In this document: positions 51,306-60,914 of the stretch, piece by piece
Position numbering within the stretch: position 1 is the stretch's first letter
Layout of the letters: every line of letters starts with the position of its first letter
NCBI GenBank assembly: GCA_004332335.1
Contig: SISS01000014.1
Location: forward strand, 1-64,000
Reading direction: 5' to 3'
Length of the DNA stretch: 64,000 nt
Source of the DNA: Methanoregulaceae archaeon UXB-2016
GTDB taxonomy: Archaea > Halobacteriota > Methanomicrobia > Methanomicrobiales > Methanospirillaceae
Translations under genes and position numbers: made by a program
The notes under the pieces: generated by a model
What the model was told of the DNA's origin: nothing
Databases searched by the model: none
Seen by the model: only the letters and a program-made list of their open reading frames with translations

Positions 51306-52508
51306 ATGAGCAGGAACATTCGTATCGAGGCGCTGAACCAGATTCCGCTGGAGCGGCAGCAGATCGAGCTCGTCGAGCGCAAGGGGATCGGCCACCCCGA
51401 CAGTATTGCCGACGGGATCGCCGAGTCGATCAGCCGCGCGCTCTGCCGGACATACATGGAGGAGGCCGGCGTCTACCTCCACCACAATACCGACCAGGGC
51501 GAGGTCGTCGCGGGCCAATCGGACCCGAAGTTCGGGGGCGGCCGCATGATCCGCCCGATCTATCTCCTGATCGACGGCCGGGCCACCAAGGAGTTCGAGG
51601 GTCACCTCTTCCCGACCGACTCGATCGCGATCGAGGCGGCCCACGACTACCTCCGCCAGACGATCCCGAACCTCGACCAGGACCGTGGCCTGATCGTCGA
51701 CTGCCGCCTCGGCGTCGGCTCGACCGACCTCCGCGACGTCTTCCGCCCCTGCGACTCGAAGGTGCCCCGGGCGAACGACACCTCGTTCGGCGTGGGCCAC
51801 GCGCCCTTCTCCGAGACCGAGACCCTCGTCCGCGAGGTCTCGCGGTTCATCGACGACGACCTCTCCAGGCGCCGGCCGATGATCGGTCAGGACGTCAAGG
51901 TCATGGGTCTGCGCGACGGCGACCGGATCCGGCTCACCATCGGCTGCGCCATGGTCGACCGCCACTGCCCCGGGCTCGCCGAGTACATGGACACCAAGGT
52001 GTTCATGCAGGACGAGATCGAGGCCCTCTGCCGGAAGTACACGGCCCGGACCGTCGACGTCGACGTCAACACGGCCGACGACCTGGACAGCGGCTCGATC
52101 TTCCTGACCGTGACCGGGACCTCGGCCGAGATGGGCGACGACGGCTCGGTCGGGCGCGGCAACCGCGCGAACGGGCTGATCACGCCCAACCGCCCCATGT
52201 CCATGGAGGCCACCTCGGGCAAGAACCCGATCAACCACATCGGCAAGATCTACAACATCCTCTCCACGCAGATGGCCGAGGCCTGCGTGAGGGATGTCGA
52301 GGGGATCGAAGAGTGCTACATCCGCCTCCTCTCGCAGATCGGCACGCCGATCGACCACCCGCTCGTGGCGTCGGTCCAGGTCCTGCCCCGTGCGGGCGCC
52401 GAGTTCGGACGCATGCAGCGGCAGATCGAGGAGGTCATGGACGCACAGCTCAGCGATATCACCTGCGTCACCGAGAAGGTCATCCGTGGAGAGCTCGCAA
52501 CCTTCTGA
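51306..52508 (+). CDS. metK: Archaeal methionine adenosyltransferase
   Basis: The 400-residue enzyme makes S-adenosylmethionine from methionine and ATP. It belongs to the archaeal class, with VERKGIGHPDSIADGIAE, HHNTDQGEVVAG and SGKNPINHIGKIYN. The ATG at 51306 follows TGAGGG; the TTG at 51294 is less likely. The hisG GTG start lies inside the end of this gene (23-base overlap), so metK leads the histidine cluster. Confidence 0.95.
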   Translation: MSRNIRIEALNQIPLERQQIELVERKGIGHPDSIADGIAESISRALCRTYMEEAGVYLHHNTDQGEVVAGQSDPKFGGGRMIRPIYLLIDGRATKEFEGHLFPTDSIAIEAAHDYLRQTIPNLDQDRGLIVDCRLGVGSTDLRDVFRPCDSKVPRANDTSFGVGHAPFSETETLVREVSRFIDDDLSRRRPMIGQDVKVMGLRDGDRIRLTIGCAMVDRHCPGLAEYMDTKVFMQDEIEALCRKYTARTVDVDVNTADDLDSGSIFLTVTGTSAEMGDDGSVGRGNRANGLITPNRPMSMEATSGKNPINHIGKIYNILSTQMAEACVRDVEGIEECYIRLLSQIGTPIDHPLVASVQVLPRAGAEFGRMQRQIEEVMDAQLSDITCVTEKVIRGELATF

Positions 52509-53367
52509 GCGGGTCCGGCTCGCGGTCCCGAACAAGGGGCGGATCGCCGAGCCGATCATGGAGCTCCTCGGCAAGAGCGGGCTCCACGCGGTCGGCGCGG
52601 GCGAACGCCGCCTGATCGTCCGGACCCTCGACCCCGGGGTCGAGCTCCTCTTTGCCCGGCCGATCGACATCCCGGCGTATGTGGCCAGCGGCGCCGCGGA
52701 CCTGGGGATCACGGGCCTGGATATGGTCGGCGAGCGCGGGGCCGCGGTCGAGGAACTCCTCGACCTGCAGTTCGGCGAGGCGACCCTGGTCCTGGCCGTG
52801 ATGGAGGACTCGCCCGTGGTCGAGATCGCCGAGCTCGCGGGGAAGCGGATCGCGACCGAGTTCCCGAACCTGACGGCCCGCTACTTCGCGGACCGGGGGA
52901 TCGCGGTCACGCTCGTCCCCGTGGCCGGGGCCTGCGAGCTCGCGCCGCACCTGGGCATCGCCGACGCGATCGTGGACCTCTCCTCCTCGGGCACGACCCT
53001 CCGGACCAACCGGCTCCGGGTGGTGGCCGAGGTCCTCCGGTCGAGCACACGCCTGATCGCCAACCCGGTCTCGGTGAAAGAGAAGGCGCGGAAGATCGAC
53101 GAGCTCGTGCTCGCCCTCGAGAGCGTGGTACGGGCGCAGGGGCAGTGCTACCTGATGATGAACGTCAGCCGCACGCACCTGGCCGAGGTCGAGGAGGTCC
53201 TGCCCGGCCTGGGCGGGCCGACCGTGATGCCCGTCGCGTCGCACGACGACCTGGTGGCGGTCCACGCGGTCGTGGAGGAGGCCCAGGTCTACGGCCTGAT
53301 CCCCCGGCTCAAGCGCGCCGGGGCAAAAGACATTCTTGTTATGTCCATAGAGCGAATGATCCGCTGA
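52486..53367 (+). CDS. hisG: ATP phosphoribosyltransferase, long form
   Basis: The 293-residue protein performs the first committed step of histidine synthesis. It has the catalytic core ([37 protein letters not shown]) and a C-terminal regulatory HisG_C domain (about 215-290, [16 protein letters not shown] ... SHDDLVAVH), so it is the long, histidine-regulated type and needs no HisZ. A GTG start within metK fits the family N-terminus. The hisA gene follows after 5 bases. Confidence 0.93.
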   Translation: MESSQPSERVRLAVPNKGRIAEPIMELLGKSGLHAVGAGERRLIVRTLDPGVELLFARPIDIPAYVASGAADLGITGLDMVGERGAAVEELLDLQFGEATLVLAVMEDSPVVEIAELAGKRIATEFPNLTARYFADRGIAVTLVPVAGACELAPHLGIADAIVDLSSSGTTLRTNRLRVVAEVLRSSTRLIANPVSVKEKARKIDELVLALESVVRAQGQCYLMMNVSRTHLAEVEEVLPGLGGPTVMPVASHDDLVAVHAVVEEAQVYGLIPRLKRAGAKDILVMSIERMIR

Positions 53368-53372
53368 CGACG

Positions 53373-54083
53373 ATGGAGATCTTTCCGGCAGTCGATGTGA
53401 TGGACGGGCACTGCGTCCAGCTCGTGCAGGGCGAGCGTGAGCGCGCGACGCAGTACGGCGATCCCCTCACCTGTGCGCGTCGCTGGTGCGACGAGGGGGC
53501 CCGAGCGCTCCACGTGATCAACCTGGACGGGGCCTTCGGCGCCGCCCGGAAGAACGTGGCCCTGATCCGCGAGCTCGTGCGCGAGACGGGGGCCTTCGTC
53601 GAGCTCGGGGGCGGGATCCGGTCCCTCGAGGACGCGGCCGGCTGGCTCGACGCGGGGGTCGCGCGCGTGATCCTCGGGACCCATGCGGTCGAGCAGCCCG
53701 ACGTCCTGCGCTGGCTCGCGAAGGAGTACGGCTCCGAGCGGGTGATGGCCGGCGTGGACGCCCGGGGCACCGAGATCGCGGTCGCGGGCTGGCAGGAGAC
53801 GAAGGGCAACTACCTCCGCTGGGCCGAGGTCTTCGTGGAGATGGGCGCAGGCTCGCTCCTCTACACGAACGTCTCGGTCGAGGGGCTCCAGCAGGGGATC
53901 GACCCCGGGCCGGTCCGGGCCCTCCTGGAGACCGTCCCCTGCCCGGTCGTGGTCGCGGGCGGCGTCTCCTCGGGCGAAGACGTCCGGGCCCTGCGGGACC
54001 TGGGCGCGGCCGGAGCCGTGCTCGGCTCGGCCCTCTATGCCGGCCGGGTCACGCTCACCGAGGCCCTGGAGGCGTCCCGATGA
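53373..54083 (+). CDS. hisA: HisA isomerase (ProFAR isomerase)
   Basis: The 236-residue TIM barrel catalyses the Amadori rearrangement of ProFAR to PRFAR. The catalytic Asp in [14 protein letters not shown], the second in [11 protein letters not shown], and the phosphate-binding GGGIRS and AGGVSS loops are present. It begins 5 bases after hisG and overlaps hisB by four bases (ATGA). Confidence 0.93.
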   Translation: MEIFPAVDVMDGHCVQLVQGERERATQYGDPLTCARRWCDEGARALHVINLDGAFGAARKNVALIRELVRETGAFVELGGGIRSLEDAAGWLDAGVARVILGTHAVEQPDVLRWLAKEYGSERVMAGVDARGTEIAVAGWQETKGNYLRWAEVFVEMGAGSLLYTNVSVEGLQQGIDPGPVRALLETVPCPVVVAGGVSSGEDVRALRDLGAAGAVLGSALYAGRVTLTEALEASR

Positions 54084-54661
54084 GACGGGCCGCGGGGGAG
54101 CGGCGCACGGCCGAGACTCAGATTCGGATCGTCCTCGACCTGGACGGGTCGGGGAAGGCCGAGCTCGCCACGGGCCTGCCGTTCCTGGACCACATGCTGA
54201 ACGCGTTCGCCCGGCACGGCCGCTTCGACCTCGAGGTCGAGGCGACGGGGGACCTGGCCGTGGACGCGCACCACACGATCGAGGACGTCGGGATCGTGCT
54301 CGGCACGGTCCTGAAGAAGGCGATCGGGGAGGGGCGCGGGATCCGGCGCTTCGGCCAGGCCGCCGTGCCCATGGACGAGTCCCTCGCCGAGGTCGCGCTC
54401 GACTGCGCCGGGCGGAGTTACCTCGTCTTCGACGCGCCCTTCCACGGCCTCGCCGTGGGCGGGATCGACGTCACCCTGGTGCCGCACTTCTTCGAGTCAC
54501 TCTGCCAGCATGCGGGGCTCACCCTGCACGTCCGTGCCTACGGCCGGAACGACCACCACCGCACGGAGGCGATCTTCAAGGCCGTGGGCGTGGCGCTCCG
54601 CTCGGCGGTGGCGCTGGACGGAGCAGTCGATACGGTCCCGAGCACGAAGGGCGTGCTGTAA
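54080..54661 (+). CDS. hisB: Imidazoleglycerol-phosphate dehydratase
   Basis: The 193-residue enzyme dehydrates IGP to imidazole acetol phosphate. The metal-binding repeats [24 protein letters not shown] and [14 protein letters not shown] are intact. It is the last gene of the metK-hisG-hisA-hisB operon and ends next to the convergent histone gene's terminator. Confidence 0.95.
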   Translation: MRRAAGERRTAETQIRIVLDLDGSGKAELATGLPFLDHMLNAFARHGRFDLEVEATGDLAVDAHHTIEDVGIVLGTVLKKAIGEGRGIRRFGQAAVPMDESLAEVALDCAGRSYLVFDAPFHGLAVGGIDVTLVPHFFESLCQHAGLTLHVRAYGRNDHHRTEAIFKAVGVALRSAVALDGAVDTVPSTKGVL

Positions 54662-54666
54662 AAAAA
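54660..54666 (-). terminator. Poly-T terminator of histone gene
   Basis: On the minus strand seven T residues follow the histone stop by a few bases. The run also covers the end of hisB on the opposite strand. Confidence 0.5.
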
Positions 54667-54669
54667 GGA

Positions 54670-54876
54670 TTAGGCGGACTTGGCCGCGAGTTCGACATCC
54701 TCTTCCTTGATGGTCTTCCGGCCCGCGTGCTGTGCGAGGCGGTTGGCCTCCTTGGTCAGGGCGCCGATGTAGTCCTCGGCCTTCGCCACGATCGCGGCCG
54801 CCGCGTCGCTCCCGACACGTTCAGCACCGCTCTTTTTTGCAATACGAACAACTGCAGCAATTGGTAAGTCAGCCAT
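54670..54876 (-). CDS. Archaeal histone
   Basis: From the ATG at 54876 the protein has 68 residues with a single histone fold: DLPIAAVVRIAKKSGAERV, three helices, and HAGRKTIKEEDVELA. The Arg and Lys residues that contact DNA in HMf-type histones are mostly kept. A GAGGTT site and TATA box AAATATTTAAATC fit this start rather than the upstream extension to 54963. It wraps DNA as dimers or longer multimers. Confidence 0.94.
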   Translation of the reverse strand: MADLPIAAVVRIAKKSGAERVGSDAAAAIVAKAEDYIGALTKEANRLAQHAGRKTIKEEDVELAAKSA

Positions 54877-54911
54877 GGGCTTGTAAACCTCAAGAAAGAG
54901 ATATCCCAGTG

Positions 54912-54926
54912 GAGATTTAAATATTT
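54912..54926 (-). promoter_or_regulatory. Box A of histone gene
   Basis: On the minus strand AAATATTTAAATCTC is centred about 44 bases before the histone ATG, leaving a short leader with a GAGGTT ribosome site. Confidence 0.6.
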
Positions 54927-55058
54927 CGAGTTTATCCGGCCGAATCGCGCTTAAATCACTCAAAGACCGGGGATTTGTGTCGATTAATCCAATCCCCCGG
55001 GAATTTGATGGGATAGGAGAATCAGGCGCATAATCCCGACCGATTACACATCTGAGCC

Positions 55059-55817
55059 CTATAAGGGGCGCGAACGGCCCCCGACCATGGCGATGGCGAG
55101 GCGGAGGGCCTGGGCGTAATCGGTCGAGGCGCGCGAAGTATCGATAAATACGGGTTCAATATTGGTAACGGGCGCTCCGTGCCCTTTTCCCCCGCCGAGG
55201 TAGGCGAGCGTCCGGAAGACGAGGTTGCCCGCGATCCCGTCAGGGGCGATCACGAGGCCGCACTCCCGGACCGCGTCCTCGATCAGGATCTCGCAGTGCA
55301 CCCCGTCGCCGAGCCGGGCCGCGAGCTCGGCATCGGCCATGGAGCGGTCCACGGCCGGGTGCCGGCCCAGGTCCCCGAGCCGGCCGCCCGAGAGGACCCC
55401 GACCTTCGGCGAGAGCTCGAAGAGCCGGGCGAGCTCGCGCCCGCGCCGGATCAGGGCGACCTTCTCGGCCACGGTCCAGCCCTCGTCGACCCCGACCGGG
55501 GCCAGGAAGAAGAGGCGGCCGTCGGCGGTCTCGAGGAGGGCCACCCGTTCGAGGTGGTCGACCCCGGCCGCCTCGCGGAGCAGGCGCAGGGTCCGGTTCG
55601 CTGGAAAGGTCCCGCGCACGGCCCCGTCGATCCGGTTCGCGACGAGGTCTCCGACCAGGGCGGCCTCGGGGTCGGAGGAGGGGACCAGGTCGGGCGAGCC
55701 CTCGGCGCCGCTCTCGGGGCAGTAGTATCGCACGACCACGCCGGGGCCGAGCTCGGCCGCGGCCCGGCGCATCCCCGGCAGGTCCTCGGGGGACGCGACG
55801 CCGATCCCGAGGATCAC
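55059..55817 (-). CDS. Methanogenesis marker protein 4 (MtxX-like)
   Basis: The 252-residue protein matches the methanogen-specific marker 4 family: ILGIGVASPEDLPGMRRAA at the start, VGDLVANRIDGAVRG in the middle and TNIEPVFIDTSRASTDYAQA near the C-terminus. The fold is related to phosphate acetyl/butyryltransferases; the biochemical role is not established. It overlaps marker 2 by four bases (ATGA), so the two form a conserved pair. Confidence 0.85.
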   Translation of the reverse strand: MILGIGVASPEDLPGMRRAAAELGPGVVVRYYCPESGAEGSPDLVPSSDPEAALVGDLVANRIDGAVRGTFPANRTLRLLREAAGVDHLERVALLETADGRLFFLAPVGVDEGWTVAEKVALIRRGRELARLFELSPKVGVLSGGRLGDLGRHPAVDRSMADAELAARLGDGVHCEILIEDAVRECGLVIAPDGIAGNLVFRTLAYLGGGKGHGAPVTNIEPVFIDTSRASTDYAQALRLAIAMVGGRSRPL

Positions 55818-56821
55818 GCCGGATCATCCCGGCACGTGGCCAGGCGCATGATCCCGCTGTCGGCCAGGTCGAAGACCAGCACCTCTTCGTCTTCGCCGGC
55901 GATCGAGAGCCGCCGGGTGGCGTCGACCGTCCCGATCTCGCTGGCGGTCATGCCCACGGCCTCGAAGCGGGCGCAGACCTCCTCGACCGACTCGGGGCGC
56001 ACGGTCAGGACGAAGCCCATGCCCGGGTACATCCGGAGCCAGTGGTCGAGGGTGAGCCCGTGGGCCTCGAGGTCGGGCCGGGGGATCCGTTCGATCTCGA
56101 CCACGGCGCCCCCGCCGCTCACCTCGAGGAGCATCCCGAGCGTGCCCACGAGCCCCGGGTTCGAGATATCCTTGCCGGCCGTGACCAGCCCGGCCTCGGC
56201 CAGGCCCCGGAGGCAGTCGATCTGGGCGCGGACCACGTCCGCCGGCTTCATGGTGACCGAGTCCCAGTTCAGGATGCAGGACGGGTGGACCCGCCCGTCC
56301 AGGTCGATCGCGGCGATCACCCGGTCCCCCTCGTTCGCCGTGTGGCTGTAGATGACCGCGTCCACGCGGGCCACCCCCAGGATCGCGACGTCGATCACCG
56401 AGTAGGGCGTGTCGGGGTGGAGGTGGCCGCCGACGATCGGGACTCCGAACTGGAGCGAGGCGTCCCGCATCCCCGCGATCACCTGGTCGCAGATCGCACG
56501 GTCCGCGATCGAGAAGATGTCGACCATCGCGAGGGGCCGGCCGCCCATGGCCGCGATATCGTGGATGTTCACGAGCACGGCGCAGTACCCGGCCCAGTAG
56601 GGGTCGGCCTCCATCAGCTTCGACCAGATCCCGTCGGCCGCGAGCAGGAGGGCCTGGTCTCCGTTCCGGATGACGGCCGCGTCTTCACCGAAGTCGGCCA
56701 TGACGTCCGGCGCGTCCATCGAGAAGGCACGGACCATCTCTCCGATCGCGTGCTTCCGTCTGACCCCCTCGTACTCACGAATCCGTTCGGCGATGAACGC
56801 TGTCGGCTGCGATCCCTCCAC
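55814..56821 (-). CDS. Methanogenesis marker protein 2 (AIR-synthase-like)
   Basis: About 335 residues from the GTG at 56821. Motifs are FGEDAAVIRNGDQALLLAAD, VNIHDIAAMGGRPLAMVD, GGHLHPDTPYSVIDVAILG and SNPGLVGTLGMLLEVSG, the PurM/SelD/HypE-like ATP-binding fold of the methanogen marker 2 family. I prefer 56821 over ATG 56866 because the only TATA box (56869-56882, read leftward) would start transcription between them, and family members start near EREYEGVKRKH-type sequence. It is co-transcribed with marker 4. Confidence 0.85.
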   Translation of the reverse strand: MEGSQPTAFIAERIREYEGVRRKHAIGEMVRAFSMDAPDVMADFGEDAAVIRNGDQALLLAADGIWSKLMEADPYWAGYCAVLVNIHDIAAMGGRPLAMVDIFSIADRAICDQVIAGMRDASLQFGVPIVGGHLHPDTPYSVIDVAILGVARVDAVIYSHTANEGDRVIAAIDLDGRVHPSCILNWDSVTMKPADVVRAQIDCLRGLAEAGLVTAGKDISNPGLVGTLGMLLEVSGGGAVVEIERIPRPDLEAHGLTLDHWLRMYPGMGFVLTVRPESVEEVCARFEAVGMTASEIGTVDATRRLSIAGEDEEVLVFDLADSGIMRLATCRDDPA

Positions 56822-56867
56822 GGCTTGACGACCTTCCCTGTTTCTTCTAAAGGTTTGATGCCTCATC

Positions 56868-56884
56868 GCTGATATTTTATTTGA
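56868..56884. promoter_or_regulatory. Shared AT-rich box between mmp2 and rfcL
   Basis: GATATTTTATTTGATTT is centred about 30 bases before the rfcL ATG. On the other strand, CAAATAAAATATC is suitably placed for marker 2. One AT tract probably serves both divergent promoters. Confidence 0.5.
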
Positions 56885-56905
56885 TTTCCGCCCTGATCAC
56901 TATAC

Positions 56906-58240
56906 ATGGACTGGACGGAGCGATATCGGCCGCAGCGGGTCAGCGACCTGGTGGGCAACGGGCCCGCGATCCGGCAGCTGGTCGAATGGGCCAGGACCTG
57001 GAAGATCGGCGCCCGACCGCTCCTGCTCTACGGCAAGCCCGGCACGGGCAAGACCTCGGCCGCCCACGCCCTGGCCCGCGACATGGGCTGGGAGCTGATC
57101 GAGCTGAACGCCTCGGACCAGCGGACCAAGGCCGCGATCGACCGCGTGGCCGGCCAGTCGGCCGTCTCGGGCAGCCTCTTCGGAGACGAACGCCGGCTGA
57201 TCGTGCTCGACGAGGCCGACAGCCTCCACGGGACCGCGGACCGCGGGGGAGCGAAGGCGATCATCGAGCTGATCAAGACCGCCCGGCAGCCCGTCCTGCT
57301 GATCGCGAACGACCTCTACGGCGTCGCGGCCGAGCTCAAGTCCCGGACCGAGCCCGTCCAGTTCCGGGCGCTCGCGGCCCGGTCGATCGCGCCCCGCCTC
57401 CGGCAGATCTGCGCGACCGAGGGGGTTGCGTGCGACGAGGAGACCCTCCGGCTCGTGGCCGAGAGCGCGAACGGCGACCTGCGCTCGGCCGTGACCATGC
57501 TCGAGGCCGCGGCGATCGGCCGGGACGAGCTCGACGGCGCCTCGATCCGGACCTCGCAGAAGGACGAGCGCGCCACGATCTTCGAGCTCGTGGGCGCGGT
57601 CCTGCACGACCGCCCGGACGAGGAGCTGATGCGCCTGGCCTGGGAGGTCCAGGACAAGCCCGAGACGATCCTCCAGTGGCTCGAGGGGAGCCTGGGCCAG
57701 CTCCCGCCCGAGGCCCGCTGCGAGGCCTACCCCCCGCTCGCGGCCGCCGACCTCGCGATCGCGAGGACCTACCGCCGGCAGCACTACACCCTCTGGCGGT
57801 ACGCGACCGCGCTCGCGGTCCTGGGCACGGCGCAGGCCGCCGGCGGCGCCGGGGTCCGGAGCAGGCTCATGCCCCCCTCCCGGTGGGCCCGGATGTCCCA
57901 GGCCCGGCGCCGAAAGGCGGCCCGGACCACGCTCATGCGGAAGCTCGGGGCCTGGATGGGCGTCTCGCGCGCTGAGCTCCGCGAGTACTACCTGCAGGCC
58001 GCCGGCGAGCTCGTCTCGCTCGACCCCGAGCCGGTCGCGAGGGCCCTCGAGCTCGACGCGGACGAGCTCGCCCTCCTCCTGCCGGACCGTGCCGAGGCCG
58101 AGGAGATCGTCGCAGCCCTCGTCAGGGAGCGGCGGGAGCTCGAGAAGGCCGAGCGGCCGAAACGCCGGCCGAAGAAGGAGCGGGAGGATCCCGTCTCCCC
58201 ACCGCCCGAGCCGGCGCGGTCCCAGTCAACCCTCTTCTGA
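56906..58240 (+). CDS. rfcL: Replication factor C large subunit
   Basis: The 444-residue clamp loader has WTERYRPQRVSDLVGN, Walker A GKPGTGKTS, Walker B VLDEADS, sensor 1 LIANDLYG, and an arginine-rich C-terminal tail ending QSTLF, a PIP motif that binds PCNA. It loads the sliding clamp together with the RFC small subunit, which is not in this window. It ends overlapping the convergent UPF0146 gene by 15 bases. Confidence 0.93.
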   Translation: MDWTERYRPQRVSDLVGNGPAIRQLVEWARTWKIGARPLLLYGKPGTGKTSAAHALARDMGWELIELNASDQRTKAAIDRVAGQSAVSGSLFGDERRLIVLDEADSLHGTADRGGAKAIIELIKTARQPVLLIANDLYGVAAELKSRTEPVQFRALAARSIAPRLRQICATEGVACDEETLRLVAESANGDLRSAVTMLEAAAIGRDELDGASIRTSQKDERATIFELVGAVLHDRPDEELMRLAWEVQDKPETILQWLEGSLGQLPPEARCEAYPPLAAADLAIARTYRRQHYTLWRYATALAVLGTAQAAGGAGVRSRLMPPSRWARMSQARRRKAARTTLMRKLGAWMGVSRAELREYYLQAAGELVSLDPEPVARALELDADELALLLPDRAEAEEIVAALVRERRELEKAERPKRRPKKEREDPVSPPPEPARSQSTLF

Positions 58241-58645
58241 CGAGCCGGCACGGTGGTAGCGGTGGAGGACGATCCCGTCGACGGGGATCCGCTCTCCGCC
58301 GCCGAGATAGACCTCGTCGCCCAGGTGGTAGACCAGGAGGTCGCAATCACACCGGCGGGCGAGGGCGATCAGAGGCGGGACCATCTCGACCCCAGGACGG
58401 ACCGCGTACACCAGGTCGACGCCGCGGTAGATGCTCGGCTCGGGCGAGAAGACGTCGTCGCGGAAGCACGGGATTGGGCCGGCCTCGACGAGACGGATGT
58501 CGACCGCCCGGACCCGGACGCCCGCCGCCGCGATCGTCTCGGCAGCGGTCGTGTTCCGGCCGATCCCGACCTCGACCACGTTCCGATACCGCGTGGCGAC
58601 GTAGGCCCCGACCGCGCGCTCAATACGTTTAATGGCCCCGTCCAT
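58226..58645 (-). CDS. UPF0146 family protein
   Basis: The 139-residue protein matches the euryarchaeal UPF0146 family, a methyltransferase-like Rossmann fold: VVEVGIGRNTTAAETIAAAG, AVDIRLVEAG and VYAVRPGVEMVPPLIALA. Its function is unknown. Its start lies 13 bases from the amzA start on the other strand, so the two promoters lie within each other's coding sequence. Confidence 0.85.
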   Translation of the reverse strand: MDGAIKRIERAVGAYVATRYRNVVEVGIGRNTTAAETIAAAGVRVRAVDIRLVEAGPIPCFRDDVFSPEPSIYRGVDLVYAVRPGVEMVPPLIALARRCDCDLLVYHLGDEVYLGGGERIPVDGIVLHRYHRAGSSEEG

Positions 58646-58658
58646 CGTACCTATTGCT

Positions 58659-59192
58659 ATGCGTTTTGCCCTTTATTGGGATCACCGCTCGCCGCAGGGT
58701 CTTCAGCGGCCCGTCCAGCGGCTGATCGAGGGGGTCCTCGGGATCGAGGGCGACGTGGACGAGTGCGATCGCCTCATGCTCACGGGGTTCGATCTCCTCC
58801 GCCGCCAGTACAACGCACAGGTCCTGCTGACCTGCCTCGAGGCGGTCCAGCGCCGACGGGGGGGGCGCGACCCGATCCTGCTCGTGGTCCCCGACGACCT
58901 CTACGTCCCGAGGGAGGAGTACGTCTTCGGCCTGGCCCGGCCGAGCCAGGGGACCGCGGTCGTCTCGACGGCCCGGCTCCACAACGACTTCTACGGCCGG
59001 AGCCCCTCGGAGGACGACCTGGTCGACCGGATCGCCAAGGAGGGGGCCCACGAGATCGGGCACCTCCTCGGCCTCGAGCACTGCTCCGAGCGCGAGTGCG
59101 TCATGTACGCGCCCCATTCGCTCGACGAGCTCGACCGGAAGCGAAAGATGTGCTGCGCGCCCTGCGCGGCCCGCCTCCGGGGCAACACCTGA
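58659..59192 (+). CDS. amzA: Archaemetzincin zinc protease
   Basis: The 177-residue protease carries HEIGHLLGLEHC (three histidines and catalytic Glu), then the CVM and MCCAPC cysteines that bind a second zinc, exactly the archaemetzincin signature. The ATG at 58659 follows AATACGTTTAATGG about 30 bases upstream, a plausible TATA box inside the UPF0146 gene. Its peptide substrates are unknown. Confidence 0.93.
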   Translation: MRFALYWDHRSPQGLQRPVQRLIEGVLGIEGDVDECDRLMLTGFDLLRRQYNAQVLLTCLEAVQRRRGGRDPILLVVPDDLYVPREEYVFGLARPSQGTAVVSTARLHNDFYGRSPSEDDLVDRIAKEGAHEIGHLLGLEHCSERECVMYAPHSLDELDRKRKMCCAPCAARLRGNT

Positions 59193-59202
59193 GCCGCCGA
59201 GT

Positions 59203-60102
59203 TCAGGCCGATTCCCTGTCGGCGAGCAGCCGGGCCGCGTTCTGCATCCCGTAGCCGTCGAGGGCGAGGAACCCGCCGGCGACCAGGACGATGACGCCGA
59301 GGACGAGGACCAGGAGCTCGATCAGCTCGACCGGATCGGTGAAGACCATCCATCCGAGGACGAGAGAGGCCACGCCCAGGCCCGTCGTGAAGACGAGACC
59401 CTGCGGGATCCGGTCGCGGGCGCGGACCACGCGGTGGAGCGAGACGACGGCGCTCGAGAGGAACCAGACCGCGAGGAGCAGGAGGAGGAGCACGACCAGG
59501 AGCTCCCACGTGACCAGGAGGAACCACCCGCCGCCGAGCAGGGCGACCCCGTTCACCAGGTCCTTCTTTGTATGCTCGCGCCTGGAACGGAGCCGGAGCC
59601 CGTTGAAGAGCAGCACCAGGCCCATGGCGATCATGATGCCCGGGATGATCAACGAGAAGACGACCTCCGTCGGTCCGAAGGCCATGACGAGGAGGAGGAC
59701 GCCGAGCCCCACGAGGAGGGCGCCCAGGGCCGTGCGCATCCACCCGGTCAGGCGGAGGTCGACCAGGCGCGCGATCGGGTCGTCGTGCCGCGCATCGCGC
59801 GCGGAGACGGCCAGGGTCTCCATGGTCTCGAGGATCATCAGCACGAGCGGGGCATCGTCGACCAGGTGCATGACCGGGTTCTTGGTGGGGTCGTACCGGT
59901 CCAGGTGAACGCGGTAGTCCCCGGTCATCTCGTGGGCGTGGTACTGGCCGTTCCGATAGCTGGCGATCGTCCCCGGGCGCGGGACGTTGATCGGAGACCG
60001 GGCCCATGCCGGCTCGAGCGGCTGGGTGACCGCCTCCTTCGGGACGATCACCTCCCACGTCCCCTGGTGCAGCGCGTCGAGGTAGTCGATCAGAGGTGCC
60101 AT
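59203..60102 (-). CDS. Membrane protein with HdeD/DUF308-like helices
   Basis: The 299-residue protein has a soluble N-terminal part of about 105 residues and then about seven closely spaced membrane helices (from TALGALLVGLGVLLLVMAF to LLVLVLGVIVLVAGGFL). The helical pattern resembles HdeD/DUF308-type proteins, but I cannot assign a function. A GGAAGGAG site precedes the ATG, and GAGATATAAGCC lies further upstream as box A. Confidence 0.65.
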   Translation of the reverse strand: MAPLIDYLDALHQGTWEVIVPKEAVTQPLEPAWARSPINVPRPGTIASYRNGQYHAHEMTGDYRVHLDRYDPTKNPVMHLVDDAPLVLMILETMETLAVSARDARHDDPIARLVDLRLTGWMRTALGALLVGLGVLLLVMAFGPTEVVFSLIIPGIMIAMGLVLLFNGLRLRSRREHTKKDLVNGVALLGGGWFLLVTWELLVVLLLLLLAVWFLSSAVVSLHRVVRARDRIPQGLVFTTGLGVASLVLGWMVFTDPVELIELLVLVLGVIVLVAGGFLALDGYGMQNAARLLADRESA

Positions 60103-60208
60103 GGTGCTCCTTCCAAGCGATCTCGACAGATTGGCTTATATCTCTGCTGATGCAGCCGGCCTGCGCCATGGAAAAGGATAATACGGCCGGGCAGGAGAGT
60201 GGGGGGTG

Positions 60209-60823
60209 ATGGTCGCCGTGAACGGGATGTACCTCGCCTACCTCTTCCAGGTGCTGATCGCCCTGAGCGGCATCTACGCCTACGTGACCGGCCAGATCGG
60301 GGAGGCCTTCACCGCGACCTTCATGTTCGCCCTCTCGATCGTGCCCTACGCGGTCGCGGCGCGGGAGAGCATCCGGTTCCCGTGGTTCGTCTACTTCCTG
60401 ATCTCGCTCGCCCTCTGGTTCCACGTCGCCGGCTACGTCCAGGGGTTCTACGTCGACCTCTACCCCTACTACGACAAGGTGGCCCACCTGGTCTCGGGGA
60501 TCACGATCGCCCTGCTGGGGTTTCTCGGTGTCGTCTACCTCGACCGGCACTGGCGAATGCGCCTGACGCCGCTCTTCATCGCCGGGTTCACGATCATCTT
60601 CGGCCTGGCCCTCGGCGCGGTCTGGGAGATGTACGAGTTCCTGGTGGACATGTTCTTCTGGGGCTCGCTCGCCGGGCCCATGCAGAACAGCCTCGCGGAC
60701 ACCATGCTCGACATGATCTTCGTGCTCGTCGGCTCCCTGATTGTGGCCATGGTCGCCCTCTCCTACTTTCGCAGTCACCGCGTGGACGAGGTCGGCGACT
60801 CCCTGGAGGAGCTCGGGACCTGA
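60209..60823 (+). CDS. DUF2238-like integral membrane protein
   Basis: The 204-residue protein has about six membrane helices and the paired motifs YYDKVAHLVSG and AVWEMYEFLVD typical of DUF2238 (YjdF-type) proteins. The ATG at 60209 follows a G-rich ribosome site; a GTG 3 bases earlier is possible. TATA-like GGATAATACGG lies near 60176. Function unknown. Confidence 0.7.
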   Translation: MVAVNGMYLAYLFQVLIALSGIYAYVTGQIGEAFTATFMFALSIVPYAVAARESIRFPWFVYFLISLALWFHVAGYVQGFYVDLYPYYDKVAHLVSGITIALLGFLGVVYLDRHWRMRLTPLFIAGFTIIFGLALGAVWEMYEFLVDMFFWGSLAGPMQNSLADTMLDMIFVLVGSLIVAMVALSYFRSHRVDEVGDSLEELGT

Positions 60824-60914
60824 GCTCGCCCGCGAAGACAGCCCGATTCTCGTCATGAAACACACGGGATGATGCGCCTTCGCTCGAAACCCGACGTATC
60901 GCCGTGTCCCGGCC

